Below are positions 53,691 to 64,000 of a stretch of 64,000 bases of DNA, piece after piece. The stretch is from positions 62,001-126,000 of the forward strand of contig NW_022985702.1 in assembly GCF_902459465.1 (NCBI RefSeq). Direction: 5' to 3'. The translations under genes were made by a program, and so were the position numbers. The DNA comes from Asterias rubens (taxonomy: Eukaryota > Echinodermata > Asteroidea > Forcipulatida > Asteriidae). The notes under the pieces were generated by a model. It did no database searches, had not been told where the DNA came from, and saw only the letters and a list, made by a program, of their open reading frames with translations. How positions within the stretch are numbered: position 1 is the stretch's first letter; each line of letters starts with the position of its first letter.

Positions 53691-55880
53691 GGAGGTGGGG
53701 GATTTCCTGGTATATCTTCTAGACAGCGGCCTGACGACCGGTACGGTCAGAAATTACAGGTCAGCCATCGCCGTGATCCAGCCCCGATTCACGAACGGTT
53801 CCTCCGTCTCAGACAACGGGGCCCTTAGGGACCATGGATAAATTATGTCACGGGAACGACCGCGTCGCGACGCTTTCCTTTGCGTGACAAATCGAACAAA
53901 AGAAAAACTACGGAGTGGAACGCGTTCTCCTCAACCACCGGGTCTCGAGGAAGACCCACTGTATAACAAAGGAACAATGGTGTAGGCCGAAAACCCCTGT
54001 GTAGTTATAATCGGCTTATCTGGGTAGATAAACCCAAGTTGTAGCCCTTTTCACACAATAAGTCAAAACACAACCGCAGATTAAAAAATAAAAAATACTA
54101 CGTCTTTGCACGACCGCCATGCAAAATAATCCCCCAAAGTAAAACAAAGTCAATAGGAAAAACATCTTACAGTAAACAGTAAAACTATACTCTTTTTTGT
54201 ACATCCAAGGTGTCCAAAATGTTTCATGTTTGAACAATGAAGCCAACACGTTATGAAGTTTTTCTTAAACACGCTTAATATTTCCCAAGGAACTGCTGAA
54301 AATTCACCACGTTGCCCAAGGTACCAGCGACGGCACCAATGTTGTATGAGTTTAGCTCGGGCACCAACGCTGGTTAGTATTGCAATTTTCGGACACCAGA
54401 TTCTCCCGAAAGTCTTAATCTCAAGGCGGTTGAAACTAATTTCGTAAGCTGTTGCGCAATTTTTCCAACGGAGGGCGGCTCTCCCGCTATCACATTGTTT
54501 AGGAAAGCCCTCTAGCGATCAATGTTTCATGCATTATAGTTTGTTGCACGCAAAATAACAAGACTACTAGGCCTGAATATTGAAAACACTGTGTGTGAGT
54601 GTGTAGCTAGATGGAGTGTTTGTGTACTACGATGTAATTGTGCGTTGTGTTTTGTGTGATTGCGAGCCGGTCAGCATGATTTTGCGGTACCTTTTTGAAC
54701 GAATCTTGTAAGTGTAATCATCTCTGTAAACACGGGTCCTAATGTAACAATTAGATGTAGATCTAAATAAGTTGGCGATGATTTCAAATTTAAGAATAAT
54801 AGTCACCACTTCAACTTGTTATGGCAGTAGCATATTATTGTATTAGCTTTGGCAAACTTGAGGGTTGGCTGTACATGGACATCTCCAACCCATTGTCTGG
54901 TGTATACCTGAGCTAGACCGCAAACACTAATCCTTCACCCCTTCGTGGCTTACTTGCAAGCTGCCTTGTCCATGTAATCTGAACAACAAAAGGCACCAAC
55001 AATAGAGTTCGATAATGAGGGACCTTAAAAATCAGTGAAGCGCTTAATCCATCTTGGGACGGGCGCGTGACAATTTTGGGACGGACTCGTTCTAGAACGA
55101 GTCTGACCGCGGGCGGCCGCGTTCTTAATTTATCCATGGTCCCTTAGCCAATTTATCAAGAGGGTGTTTGTCACCTGTCCCCCAGAACGCAAACTCGTCC
55201 CGTCTTGGGACCTGTTCGACGTTCTGTCAACCTTAGCAGGGCCTCCCTACGAGCCTATGGATTGCTCCACACTACTACAGCTCTCCGTCAAATTGGCGTT
55301 TCTACTGACCGTCGCTACTTCGCGACGGCGCAGTGAGCTGCATGCCCTGTCAATAGAGACCGGACATATCCGATGGGAACCAGGCGTCATCCGCTTGATC
55401 CCCACGATCGGCTTCTTAACCAAGAACCAGTCAAGTTCCTTCACGTCCCCAGACATTTTTGTCCCGGACATTAGTCCTTTTCATCAGAGGCGAAGGACAA
55501 ACTATGGTGCCCCGTCCGGGCACTAAAGTGGTACTTGAATCGTACGAAGTCGCTTCGTACGGACCATCAGAAGCTGTTCGTGATGACAACACCGCCCTTT
55601 CGGCCGGCGTCACAGTGCACCATCTCACGCTGGATCGTGACCGCCATCCGCTCCGTGCTGGGCGGCTGGCCGGCGACCAAGAATACGATTCGGGCGCATG
55701 ATGTTAGGGTGTAGCCGCCTCTTGGGCCTTCTTTAAAGGGGCTCCCTTAGCAGACATCACCAAGGGGGGCCTGCTGGAAGTGCCCTAACACCTTCAGCGA
55801 CCTTTACCTGAATGATGTCCTCCAGGCAGACGGCAGAGCCGGGAGGGAAGTGCTGAAGACGACCAGTCAAGTTTCCCAGA
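53640..55880 (+). pseudogene. DIRS copy C tyrosine recombinase, interrupted
   Basis: The first part ends at 53827 (NYRSAIAVIQPRF, SVSDNGAL). After the 1.3-kb insertion it resumes at 55147 with FVTCPPERKLVPSWDLFDVL and the catalytic Arg in TSRRRSELHAL. The H-x-x-R box appears as AHDVR near 55698, followed at once by a stop; the Tyr region is FSDLYLNDV near 55800. Several frameshifts occur after 55480. Not functional. Confidence 0.75.
53828..55143. mobile_element. PIF/Harbinger-like non-autonomous element, TTA target duplication
   Basis: It starts GGGACCATGGATAAATTA and ends with its reverse complement (18 bp perfect). TTA lies on each side (53825-53827 and 55144-55146). Without it, the recombinase frame of DIRS copy C is continuous across a single TTA. 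Length is 1,316 bp. No transposase is recognised inside; open frames there are short. A perfect 20-bp palindrome, GACTCGTTCTAGAACGAGTC, lies near 55084-55103. Confidence 0.8.
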
Positions 55881-55890
55881 AACGCTAACT

Positions 55891-56829
55891 GGTGAGTCCA
55901 CTTTCCTCTCTTATACATGTAATAATTTATATATTACCTATGTGCATTGGACATTTAACGAGGTGTACCTATTATGTTTTTACCCCATAATGGCGATACC
56001 CCCCTAAGATCTTGCGCACGATTCGCGGGCCCCCAGGGCCGCGCGCGTTGTTCTCGCGGTTCCACGCGCCTGTACCGACCTGTTAATCATGTATCTTCCA
56101 TCAACCTTATAAGACAACAATGGGCAAAAATCCATTAACTTGGAGTATACAACACAAACAACGTCATTTGATCCTGTGTCCCTATGTTGCACTTGGTATA
56201 AGCCACAACTATGCAAATAGGTAGACTGGTGTAGCTTGACAATGAAAATCACTTCCTCTCTTGACACTAATATAAGCATGATACTAGCAAAAGTCCAGCC
56301 TCTGCCTTCCTTTACTATGAGAAACATTCCTTTCTTGTACTTTGTACCAAACATGCAAACTTTGTCAGAAACAAGACACTCTATGGCAAGTCATAAGCAA
56401 GTACAGCTTCTTGGACTTCTCTAACATACATATCTGGGTAGGAAAATTCTAATTCTGAGGTCTCAAAATCAAATTCGTGGAAAATTGCTTCTTTCTCAAA
56501 ACTTACATTGCTTCAGAGGGAGCCGTTTCTCACAATGTTTTGTCCGATCAACCTCTTCACATTACTTGTTACCAAAGGTTTTATGCTAATAATTATTTTG
56601 AGTCATTACCAATACTGTCCAGTGCCTTTATGATCAGTTTGTCGATGGGGAAGGACATCCGTTTTTAGGGAGGGGGTGGGGAGGGGTTGAACAACAAAGA
56701 AATTGACAAAATGAGATACCTCGCCAGCTTCATCGGCACCTTTCCATGCAGATATTTTTACTAAAAAAGATCCCAAAATTTACGAGTGAGCTTTTTTATT
56801 GTAAAGTGAACTTTTGTATTGTAAGGGTA
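55891..56829. other. Non-coding stretch
   Basis: No gene is recognised. A GC-rich patch (CGCGCGCGTTGTTCTCGCGG) lies near 56038-56058. The rest has ordinary AT-rich composition. Confidence 0.35.
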
Positions 56830-57016
56830 AAGGCCCCGTCACACAGGCCCAGATAATGAGAACGATAACAAGAACGATAGAAATGCACGCGCTCGATTGG
56901 TTGAAATGCTCCACGCAGAATACGATCATTCAACCAATAGAGGGCGTGCATTTTTATCGTTCTCGTTATCGTTCTCGTTATCGTTCTCGTTATCGGGGCC
57001 TGTGTGACCGGGCCTT
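56830..57016. mobile_element. Palindromic MITE with TA target duplication
   Basis: Ends are AAGGCCCCGTCACACAGGCC and its inverse (GGGGCCTGTGTGACCGGGCCTT). Inside, repeats of GATAACGAGAAC on the right mirror ATGAGAACGATAACAAGAAC on the left, and CCAATAGAGGGCGTGCAT mirrors ATGCACGCGCTCGATTGG. TA flanks both ends (56828-56829 and 57017-57018). The length of 187 bp fits a Tc1/mariner-type MITE. Confidence 0.7.
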
Positions 57017-57018
57017 TA

Positions 57019-58084
57019 TACACCCATCTTTGCAGGTTGTGCAATGTCCATGGCTGAATTAAATGTTTTGGTATTTTTCATAATTTATCCTTCCTTTGAT
57101 CAGAGAAAACAATCTTTTTAAAACTTTCAGTGAAAATGACCACCATCAAACCTATACAGCGCCCTCGTACGTCGCTCCAAACATCAACAATAAAATTACA
57201 GTTTGGTACCAAGACGACTTGTTTGAAATTCTTATTTAAACTAGCCCTTAAATTTGGAGGTACCCGACTAAAGCTAATGTTGAGGGGATGCCATGTGGGC
57301 AAACTGCGGCTTGCTGTTTGTTGTGAGTTGTGTGATGTGTGGTGAACGGACGTGTTTCTATGGGTTTATGTTCGCAGGGTTGGTTCAGTACGACGAATTT
57401 TAACCCTCTGTTCAGAGCCTAAAATACACAAAAGTCGCAGCGTATAAAATGACTACATTCTCTTCACGATAAGGTGAGTCGAGTTAGTTTGAGGTGATGA
57501 ACCGTTAACTGGAGTCTGGGACTGGAAGAAGAATCACACTAACTTGGGAAGCGGCAACCCCCCGTCACGTGTTGCTGCCATCGATGTCCGCGAAGGGGGA
57601 CTTCACACGACACGGTACAATGCACGGTAGCTGACCAGTGACTGGTGTGGTAGTGTCTCCTTCTTTTTGTACACACTGCGGGGGAGCCTTGGCCGGTGAG
57701 TCATTCTGTAAGGTTTTTCATGTTTTTTTTAATGCATTCAGCCCCATTTAATTCCTCTATGCTTCTTAAAGACAGTTCTTGAGTAAAAACATTTGAGCGC
57801 AAGATTTTGCTTACAATTAAGGTGGAAAATGGGGGCCAAATAAGGAAACATGACAAAGAAGGCATCTTCTTTGAAATCAAATATGGACCATTTTACAACC
57901 TCAAATGTAATTTAATTTTGTGTGGGTGGACCTTTTAATACATTTTAAATGGATGCTGATTACTTCTACAACCTATAAGGCTCCCCTAGGGGGTCTAGTA
58001 TTTTGGGCCTCCTTAACGCTATACGTTTTTCAAATCAGCGTTGATATGTGAAAGTTTTACGACCGTTAGCCAGCAATAACTGAA
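57019..58084. other. Non-coding stretch with possible 5' splice sites
   Basis: GATAAGGTGAGTCG near 57470 and GCCGGTGAGTCA near 57690 look like plus-strand splice donors and could end untranslated first exons, but no downstream coding exon is secure. A frame at 57130-57345 has no motif. Confidence 0.3.
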
Positions 58085-58419
58085 GTTTCTTTTGTACTAA
58101 GGCCGAGTAAAAAAAAAAAAACATGTTTAGCGTCCGGGTTTCTAAAAAAAAGGAAGGAGGAGGGGCTTTTTATTTTTTATTTTTTATTTTCAAGATGGCC
58201 GCCATTCTTTTAAAAATTTCAAATATACATTGTTTTTCTACTGTTCAAACACAAAATTCATAAAAGAAACATGTTGGACAAGACATTGAACACGTTTACA
58301 GTGGTTTTATTTGTTTTTTGTCAACGTAATTGCAAATTAAAAGGCAAGATTATCAAGAAAGATGCATCAAATAAAACTCATAAGTGAAAGTTTGAGTTGA
58401 AAAATGCAGTGCCTACTTA

Positions 58420-58689
58420 TTGAGTAAACTGCAAAAAACTGTCACGGTTTTTCCATCCAATGCATCCACGTTCAACGAGCTGACAGTGGGTACCAACCTC
58501 ATCTCTGGCTGTATTGAGGGCAGCACTCCAACGGACACCATGGACATTTCTCAAAAACGCCTGCAGGCAATTTTGGAGATTCAAAGTTTTCTACATAATT
58601 TGTTAGTGTTTTTTATCAACAGGGGAACTAGACAAAATAATTTTGCTGGATGCTTACTACCACCAAGTATGCTTTCGGATAAAAAGTAA
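58420..58689 (+). CDS. Uncertain open frame, unknown
   Basis: The frame is open upstream of the first ATG, to about 58410, and holds TVTVFPSNASTFNELTVGTN and MDISQKRLQAILEIQ. Codon composition up to about 58582 looks coding-like; after that it is AT-rich. It may be an exon with a splice end near 58580. No family recognised. Confidence 0.25.
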   Translation: MSKLQKTVTVFPSNASTFNELTVGTNLISGCIEGSTPTDTMDISQKRLQAILEIQSFLHNLLVFFINRGTRQNNFAGCLLPPSMLSDKK

Positions 58690-58899
58690 TCTATTTCTTA
58701 AAACTGTGGAGTTCCAGGCAAAAATCAATTTAACGTTAAAAAATAGAACTAAATTGAACTTGAGGTTCCAATCTGTGTTCTGTGCTCTTTTTTTAATATT
58801 CCAAACATTGTGAACCAGATTTGAAAAGTAAAACTTTAAGTGTTAAAAGATCATACAACACTTGGTTCTTTCCTTGCTGAAGGAATGCAGTAAAATGAC

Positions 58900-60236
58900 C
58901 TACTGTGGTCGAGGATTAAAGGCCCTAGTCTTCTTCTTGTGAGGTTTCTTGCCTGCATCTCTACACTCATTACACAGAGGGTAGTTCCCATCCCCAGTGA
59001 TAAGATCGTGTTCACTTCCACAAAAAAAGCACAGAGGGTCGTCAAAAGTAACATAGTATGGTGCTTCTATTGGCAAGTCACAGGTGAGTTTATCGTTGAC
59101 GTAGACTACATTGAAGACAGACTCTTCATCACCATCAGTAGAAACATCTTGAAAGCATGTGCCACAAGAGAAGGCCAACAATTCCAGTTCCCGCTCTAGT
59201 TGCCGCCTTTGCTCAGGTTTTAGAACTCGTGCTGCATAGCACACTCTCCACTTGAGGCGTTCTCCACACTGGGAAAATAAAATTGTCAAACATAAATTGA
59301 ACATTCCATATTTTGTTAATCTTAAATTTTATTCCAGCTATATTAAAAGGATTGGTGCCATTATTTTCATTTCTTGAAGGAACTCTTACTCTTCCAATGC
59401 AACACTTGGGACTCACAACAACAACATTTCTTATTGACATACTATTCCATCCAAGCCTCCCCAAGTTCCCATCAATCATTTTGATTAAACCTGTATAGTT
59501 TTTATATGAGAGTTCAGACACAATGAAAGGGCCAATTTTCAAAAAAAGGGTTAAATCCATTATTTGCTCTGTGAAAAATTCTACATTGTAAATGCAGTCA
59601 TGCATCAATACAGAAATATATGTACGTAGGGTCAGGGCTTGACCAACATGCTACAAATAAAAAGAAGGGGAAAACAGAGGGAAATAGACGTGGGTCATCT
59701 CCCAGACACAATAGAGGAAAAGGTCATGGGTCATTTCAACCCCGACACAGGATGCTACAAAAAATAGCAAAAAAGACCTGGGTCATATACCCGACAAGCC
59801 ATGCTACAAAAAAAAAGAAATGGCATGGGTCATATACCCGACACGCCATTCTAAAAAATAAAATAATCAAAGTGTGTCATGTACCCGAAACGGTTTTCCC
59901 CCCCCTGCCCTTCTATTTCTAAAAAAGTAAACAAACTTGTCAAATGTACCCAACATCACATGTACCCCATATTAATAAAGCTAATTTTTTTGATAAATTT
60001 TGAAAAACCTATTTTTAAACCAAAATACAAAAACTTTGTTTAGTAAATGTTGAGACTTGAGTACTGACCTGCGTAGTTTCATACTGGTCGCCAATGGGGT
60101 CCCCTTCGTCAAAAACTCCACTCGCAAATGAGACGAAAACATCTGTGAACGAAATCTTTGCATCCAGTACGCTACGTCCATACCACGGCTTTACTACCTT
60201 CGTTTTTGTTCGTATCAATATACAAACAAACACCAT
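58900..60236 (-). CDS. Two-exon Cys-rich protein of unknown function
   Basis: Exon 1 is 60236-60069 (MVFVCILIRTKTKVVKPWYG, ending YETTQ, donor GTCAGT). The terminal exon is 59268-58900 (acceptor CCCAG), starting CGERLKWRVCYAARVL and ending TRAFNPRPQ-stop. Both are phase 0 and would join to about 178 residues; an extra exon between them cannot be excluded. The second exon carries SCGTC, then CFFCGSEHDL and YPLCNECRDAGKKPHKKK: a C-x2-C...C-x2-C zinc-ribbon-like end followed by a basic tail. That suggests nucleic-acid or protein binding. I do not recognise the family. It lies between inverted repeats (58.1 and 60.85 kb), so it may be a transposon gene. Confidence 0.5.
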
Positions 60237-60895
60237 TTTCTTCCTTTCTTGAGACTTTCAACTATAAAACAAGACAGAAAACCCTAAGGCAGCCGATCAC
60301 AGACACATGCAGCTAGCTGTCAAGAGTCCATGTGGTTGTTGTCAACTCATGAAATATTAAACTTCAAATCAAGTCAAACCGAGTTTAGTTGCCGCTAGCT
60401 TCAACAGCGTTCCGCACTTGTACGTATACGGCGGCGCGTACTGAGAACACGACTGTCTAACCGACTTGTCCGAGTTTAGTATTAAATACGCAATAGTCAT
60501 GACAAACGAGTCTGTACCCCGACTTTACATGTAGCAACGACGATAAAAAAAATTGACGTATCCGGTCCACGTGAAAAAGACAAACGTTTATTACTCGTTA
60601 GTGCTACTAGAGTACAGCTAGTAATACCAAAGGATTACGGGAAAAAAATACCCGAATGGATCGTACGTACTTGGAGTGGAGATTGGGTCAACTGGACCGA
60701 TAACAATCTATAAATTGGAATTTCTGACTTGCAAGTTTTTTATTTTCCGATGGCTCGGCTGACATTTTACGATTTTTAAAATCTCATTTTGAATTGGTAA
60801 AAATAAAAATAAAATCCATGCGGCCCCCAAAAAGGAAGCGGGCGGGGACGCTAAACATAAGTTTTTTTTTACTTCGCCTAACTACTAAAACTTTC

Positions 60896-62356
60896 CCCAC
60901 ATACTCAATATACATTCATAATGCTTGAATTCCTTTTTGTTGAGTGAAATTAAAAAACATTGTCAAAAAATAAAATTTTCTGCTCGGTACTCACTGTTTT
61001 TTTTATTTTTTTTTTATTTTACGTTTTGAAATTGTGATACATATAAAAACGGAAATTTGAGACTTAAATCAGACTATGCCTGCCTTTTTTGCAAGGGGGG
61101 GGGGTCAGAATTTTCTGTTTCTTTATGTTTTAATAAAAAAGTGCTGTTATGTTTTTTTTAATAGATTTTTGGTCTGAGAGAGGGGGGGGGGGGCTGCGGT
61201 GACCCCTTTTCCTTCACAAACAAAAATTCAGGCTCTGAAGGAAAGAGCCACTGGCATCCCTGAATTATAAAAGGAAAATCAACTTAAAACAGCTGCATCT
61301 TTAAAACTAATGTAGGCCTACACAAAGGCTTTCAACAAAATTTGCAGATGATGATGAGTGTGACGAGCTCTATCAAAATAAGGTATAATCCCCACTGTTG
61401 TTCATTTTTTTTTGGATATTCATAATGCAACCCATGAATTAATTTTTTGTGTTAATAATGATCAAACAACAATCCTTTCTAAAATTTTGAGAAAATTACA
61501 ACAACCTGTTTTGAAAAACCTTTCGTGAGATAAAGTAATTTTTCGTCTGCCTGGTGGTGTTGTACGTTTCCTAGTAAAAACATGAAATAGATTGTTTTTG
61601 TCTCTTAAAGATCTTTTTAGTTTTCTATCCCTTTTTCTGTAATTTCTTAAAGCTGGAGCGTACAGACTATACTGGAGCAGATGTGTTATAGATGCGTGAC
61701 ATCAGCGTGGTAACTTGATTCCAAGTTACATCTGAGTTTTTACCACTTGCTGCTGGGCGCGCTCAAGATTATATTAATTGTGATTTATGCTGTCTGAAAT
61801 ATCATATTTGACGAGAAATTGCATTTTGAGTTTGTATTATTGAGCGTTTTATTAACTTTTGTTTTGGCATCGAAACAATGCAAAATTTGTTATCAATTGT
61901 TTAACTTTTCTTTGTGACCATGATGGCCGATTGATCTCAAACTTTTACATGTTTATCAGTTTATGTAAATGATGGCTTACACTGCCAGCAACTTTTTTGC
62001 TAGCCAAACCAATTCTGTAATGTTACTTTAAGCTAAGCAATAGTGGTTGTTTGTGGAAACTTTCTGATGGATATTTCACTAAGAAATAGAAGAAAAAAAA
62101 TGAACACTACAGACTCTGCAAAAACAAAGTCTGAATACTGGCCCATTTGCTGTGTCATATCTTTTTTACAAACGTATTAGAGATATTACTTACAAACACT
62201 TTTCAGCCCATCAGTTTGCTGCCTTCATTTTTTGAGTGGGTGTGGGTGAAATCTTCTTCACTTAGGTAGGCTACAATGTAGTTCACTGACACACTCCACA
62301 CCAATTTGTGTGAGGTATGCAAGGAATAGTGTAAGGTGCTGCTCTTTGATGTTTGG
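60896..62356. other. Non-coding AT-rich stretch with homopolymer runs
   Basis: No gene is recognised. G runs (about 61097-61105 and 61183-61193) and poly(T) tracts occur. Such runs are prone to assembly length error. Confidence 0.4.
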
Positions 62357-62825
62357 TTAAACATCTACTATTTGATCTTTGAGTTCTTGTGCTGTGAAAT
62401 CGGAATCACTATCACTGCCTTCTAATAGCGGACCCTCCATTGTACACTCTGGAAATGCATAAGCTAACCTTTCATAAAAACTGAGGGCATAAACATCCAT
62501 TGACAAGTATTGTGATTTTGTTAATAATTCAACTAAATTCGATGGCTCGCGCCGGTTTGGATGCGTTTTTGTTTCCTCCGAGTTTTGTAGATTTGGTAGC
62601 TACTTTTTCTTCTTCAGATTCACCACTGGATGATGGATCCATTATTTTAATTCCTCTCTGGATGGATTCCTTGCAATTGTGTTTGCGTTTATCTATGGCA
62701 GACTCTAGCTTAGATGATCGATGTCTTGTGCAGAGTTCTCGTATGGCCATGCGGTCTCCCATGCATAGGAACTGTCCAAGCTCGGCGTTGTCTGCACCCA
62801 TTCTGCTAACAACCTCCATGTCGAT
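62357..62825 (-). pseudogene. SAM-like family exon, probably frameshifted
   Basis: An acceptor (TTTTCAG) at 62826 starts IDMEVVSRMGADNAELGQFL then CMGDRMAIRELC. This corresponds closely to the second exon of the SAM-like/HECT-like pseudogene at 42.8-45.3 kb (IDADTIGMMDDDTL, GDRIAVRSFC). A basic linker with DPSSSGESEEEK follows and ends in a stop at 62529. A coding-like stretch in another frame continues (SMDVYALSFYERLAYAFPEC, EGSDSDSDFTAQELKD) to TAA 62359-62357, so a one-base shift near 62545 is likely. The first exon, which would lie at higher coordinates, is not found. Role unknown; such SAM-like ends mediate protein contacts. Confidence 0.5.
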
Positions 62826-62849
62826 CTGAAAATATACATGGTTCAACAC

Positions 62850-63870
62850 TGTTAACCATGCTGGACAAATAATAGTCTGGGCAGATTCATTTATGCATTT
62901 GTTGTGTTATTACTCAACTAAATAACAATTGCTATTGGTAAATAATAATAAGTATTTAGCATTGTGCATTTTCTGAATGGAATTAACATTTTCTTGTTTA
63001 CTTTTTGCAACAATACAGAAGTTTTCTTTCTGGCTCTATGCTATACGCTATTTTATTAGTCATCTGGAAAAAGTACGGTTCTTGAACTCGATAGGCGTGC
63101 AATACGAACAGAGATTATCTTGTGACCTATCCTTACAGAATCCAGGTTAGTCAAACAATTGCTAGTTAGTTCCCCGGTGTTTTGTTAATTAATTTTTTTT
63201 CCGGTATTATTTAGTGCGCCATTTTTTGAGGTTGCAATACATACGTGTAGACTAGACATGTTTGCACTCTGTCATTTAAATTAAAACTAATTGACTATGT
63301 TCTGGAAGGTGAAACTCCCATTAGAGGCCATTCATAATAGTCAATGTTAAAAAATATACTCTATACACTTAAGAACAAAGTAATGCCTCAAATGATGCAG
63401 ATTTATAAGGTCAAAGGACTCCATCATGAGTAGTTTTTAATAGCTCTTTCTGGCTTAAACAAACAACTTTGTAGTTACAATATGTACCTTAAGACCCTTA
63501 TGACCCATTTCAGTTAACTGTTCAGTAACGACGAGCGGACACCACAGGTCTTCCCCGTTAACAAATGAGGCCATCTGCTTTCTTGTGTTTCATCAGTTGA
63601 AATGCGCTAGAAAACGGTGAGTCACACCCTTCAAAAATGCAGATGTGTCAATCACTTTGTCTCTTTCTTGTGTGACAAATCAGGGAGTGCCTATCACTGA
63701 CGTCGGAGGCTAAGGAACCAGCGCTGTCGTTGCCCAGGCTCTCTTGACTTGAAAAATATTCTTGACAAAACTCTGAGACATTGCATTTCCTACACCAGGA
63801 AGATTGACATGCCGCAGGTCAGTCATGGCTTCAGGTCGTTAGGGCAAGATGGGGAAAACAGTTTTTATTG
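62850..63870. other. Non-coding stretch
   Basis: I see no convincing exon. A run of about 13 C lies at 63871-63883, next to the possible MULE fragment. Confidence 0.35.
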
Positions 63871-63881
63871 ACCCCCCCCCC

Positions 63882-63998
63882 CCACAGTCTAATAATGAAG
63901 TTGAACACAACCTCTCGAAGATTTGCTGCAGCTGATGGTAACTTTCTCTGCAGGGCCTCGAGTACCTTCTGATAGTCCTTTTTTTGACGGCGTGACAT
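63882..63998 (-). pseudogene. Possible MULE transposase fragment
   Basis: From the right edge the minus strand reads MSRRQKKDYQKVLEALQRKL then REVVFNFIIRLW. This resembles the block MTxRxxxDYxxVLxxL...VxxDFExAxW of Mutator-like transposases in animals. The usual D and E in the DFE triplet read N and I here, so this is either a decayed copy or a chance likeness. Only about 39 codons are available and the rest lies off the window. Confidence 0.35.
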
Positions 63999-64000
63999 CA

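Larger units (their letters stand above)
52629..55890 (+). mobile_element. DIRS retrotransposon copy C, headless and split by a Harbinger-like element
   Basis: Begins abruptly where copy B's right repeat is cut. A short gag-like scrap (52680-52760, with CCCGGTAAGGCCAAAAAGG) passes directly into RNase H, so the RT is deleted. RNase H and the connecting block lie at 52755-53690 and the recombinase at 53640-53827 plus 55147-55880. It is clearly diverged from copies A and B at the DNA level. No inverted terminal repeats remain. Confidence 0.75.
58085..60895. mobile_element. Candidate DNA element bounded by inverted repeats, carrying one gene
   Basis: A left segment with a poly(A) run followed by ACATGTTTAGCGTCC (about 58105-58136), preceded by GGCCGAG, is mirrored on the right by GGACGCTAAACATAAGTTT and ACTTCGCC (about 60847-60878). 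Repeats of TTTTTATTTTTTATTTT next to the left copy also have a partner next to the right one. The arms are imperfect and about 60-100 bp. Between them lie a two-exon minus-strand gene and one uncertain plus-strand frame. No target duplication was found. Confidence 0.4.

Noticed and set aside
54016..54249. Hydrophobic open frame inside the Harbinger-like element
   Set aside because: AT-rich composition explains the hydrophobic residues; there is no family pattern and no support for a gene in a non-autonomous element.
59300..59608. Possible middle exon of the Cys-rich gene on the minus strand
   Set aside because: The open frame has no clear splice sites matching the phase 0 ends of the flanking exons and no recognisable motif, and the two flanking exons already join in phase.
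1..64000. CRISPR arrays, bacterial operons or phage genes
   Set aside because: No regular short repeats with unique spacers are seen, and introns, SINE and LTR features show animal nuclear DNA.

Overview
The window is nuclear DNA from a multicellular animal. Genes are split by introns with GT/AG junctions, coding density is low, and almost every class of animal transposon is present. Echinoderm, hemichordate, cephalochordate or another marine invertebrate would fit the mix of Maverick/Polinton, DIRS, CACTA, Penelope-like and SINE elements, but nothing here fixes the species.

Layout. 1-1.06 kb: end of a Penelope-like reverse transcriptase running off the left edge. 3.35-17.43 kb: a seven-exon BEN-domain gene on the minus strand. 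Its first intron (about 11 kb) holds a CACTA-like transposase, a DUF4806-like multi-exon gene and a broken Gypsy element with LTR, primer-binding site and gag. 18.2-21.3 kb: a second, distinct CACTA-like transposase on the plus strand, transcribed away from the BEN gene. 21.3-26 kb: MITEs, a 69-bp tandem array and a dispersed motif.

26-42.8 kb: a decayed Maverick/Polinton (adintovirus-like) element. Left to right it carries a death-domain-like protein, a PC4-like protein, a spliced Cys/His gene, a retroviral-type integrase with chromodomain, a probable minor capsid protein, a glycine-rich core/pVI-like protein, the major capsid protein and an adenain-like protease. Then, on the minus strand, come two virion-type proteins, a packaging ATPase, a small membrane protein and protein-primed DNA polymerase B. 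A 4,455-bp DIRS retrotransposon (35,986-40,440) is inserted inside the polymerase gene with no target-site duplication.

42.8-45.3 kb: a pseudogene of a SAM-like/HECT-like family directly abutting the polymerase start. 46.9-47.1 kb: a palindromic array rich in TAATCC/GGATTA. 47.9-49.0 kb: C-terminal exons of a SAMD3-like family gene with a SINE in an intron. 49.4-55.9 kb: two further degraded DIRS copies, the second split by a 1.3-kb PIF/Harbinger-like element flanked by TTA. 56.8-57.0 kb: a palindromic MITE. 58.1-60.9 kb: a two-exon Cys-rich gene lying between inverted repeats. 62.4-62.8 kb: another SAM-like exon. 63.9-64 kb: a possible MULE transposase fragment.

Most genes here belong to mobile elements. 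The Polinton genes would together have made a virion and copied and integrated the element, but nearly all are broken. The BEN gene and the second CACTA transposase have clean reading frames across every predicted junction, although the latter looks C-terminally truncated. All calls come from reading the sequence; no database search was run.
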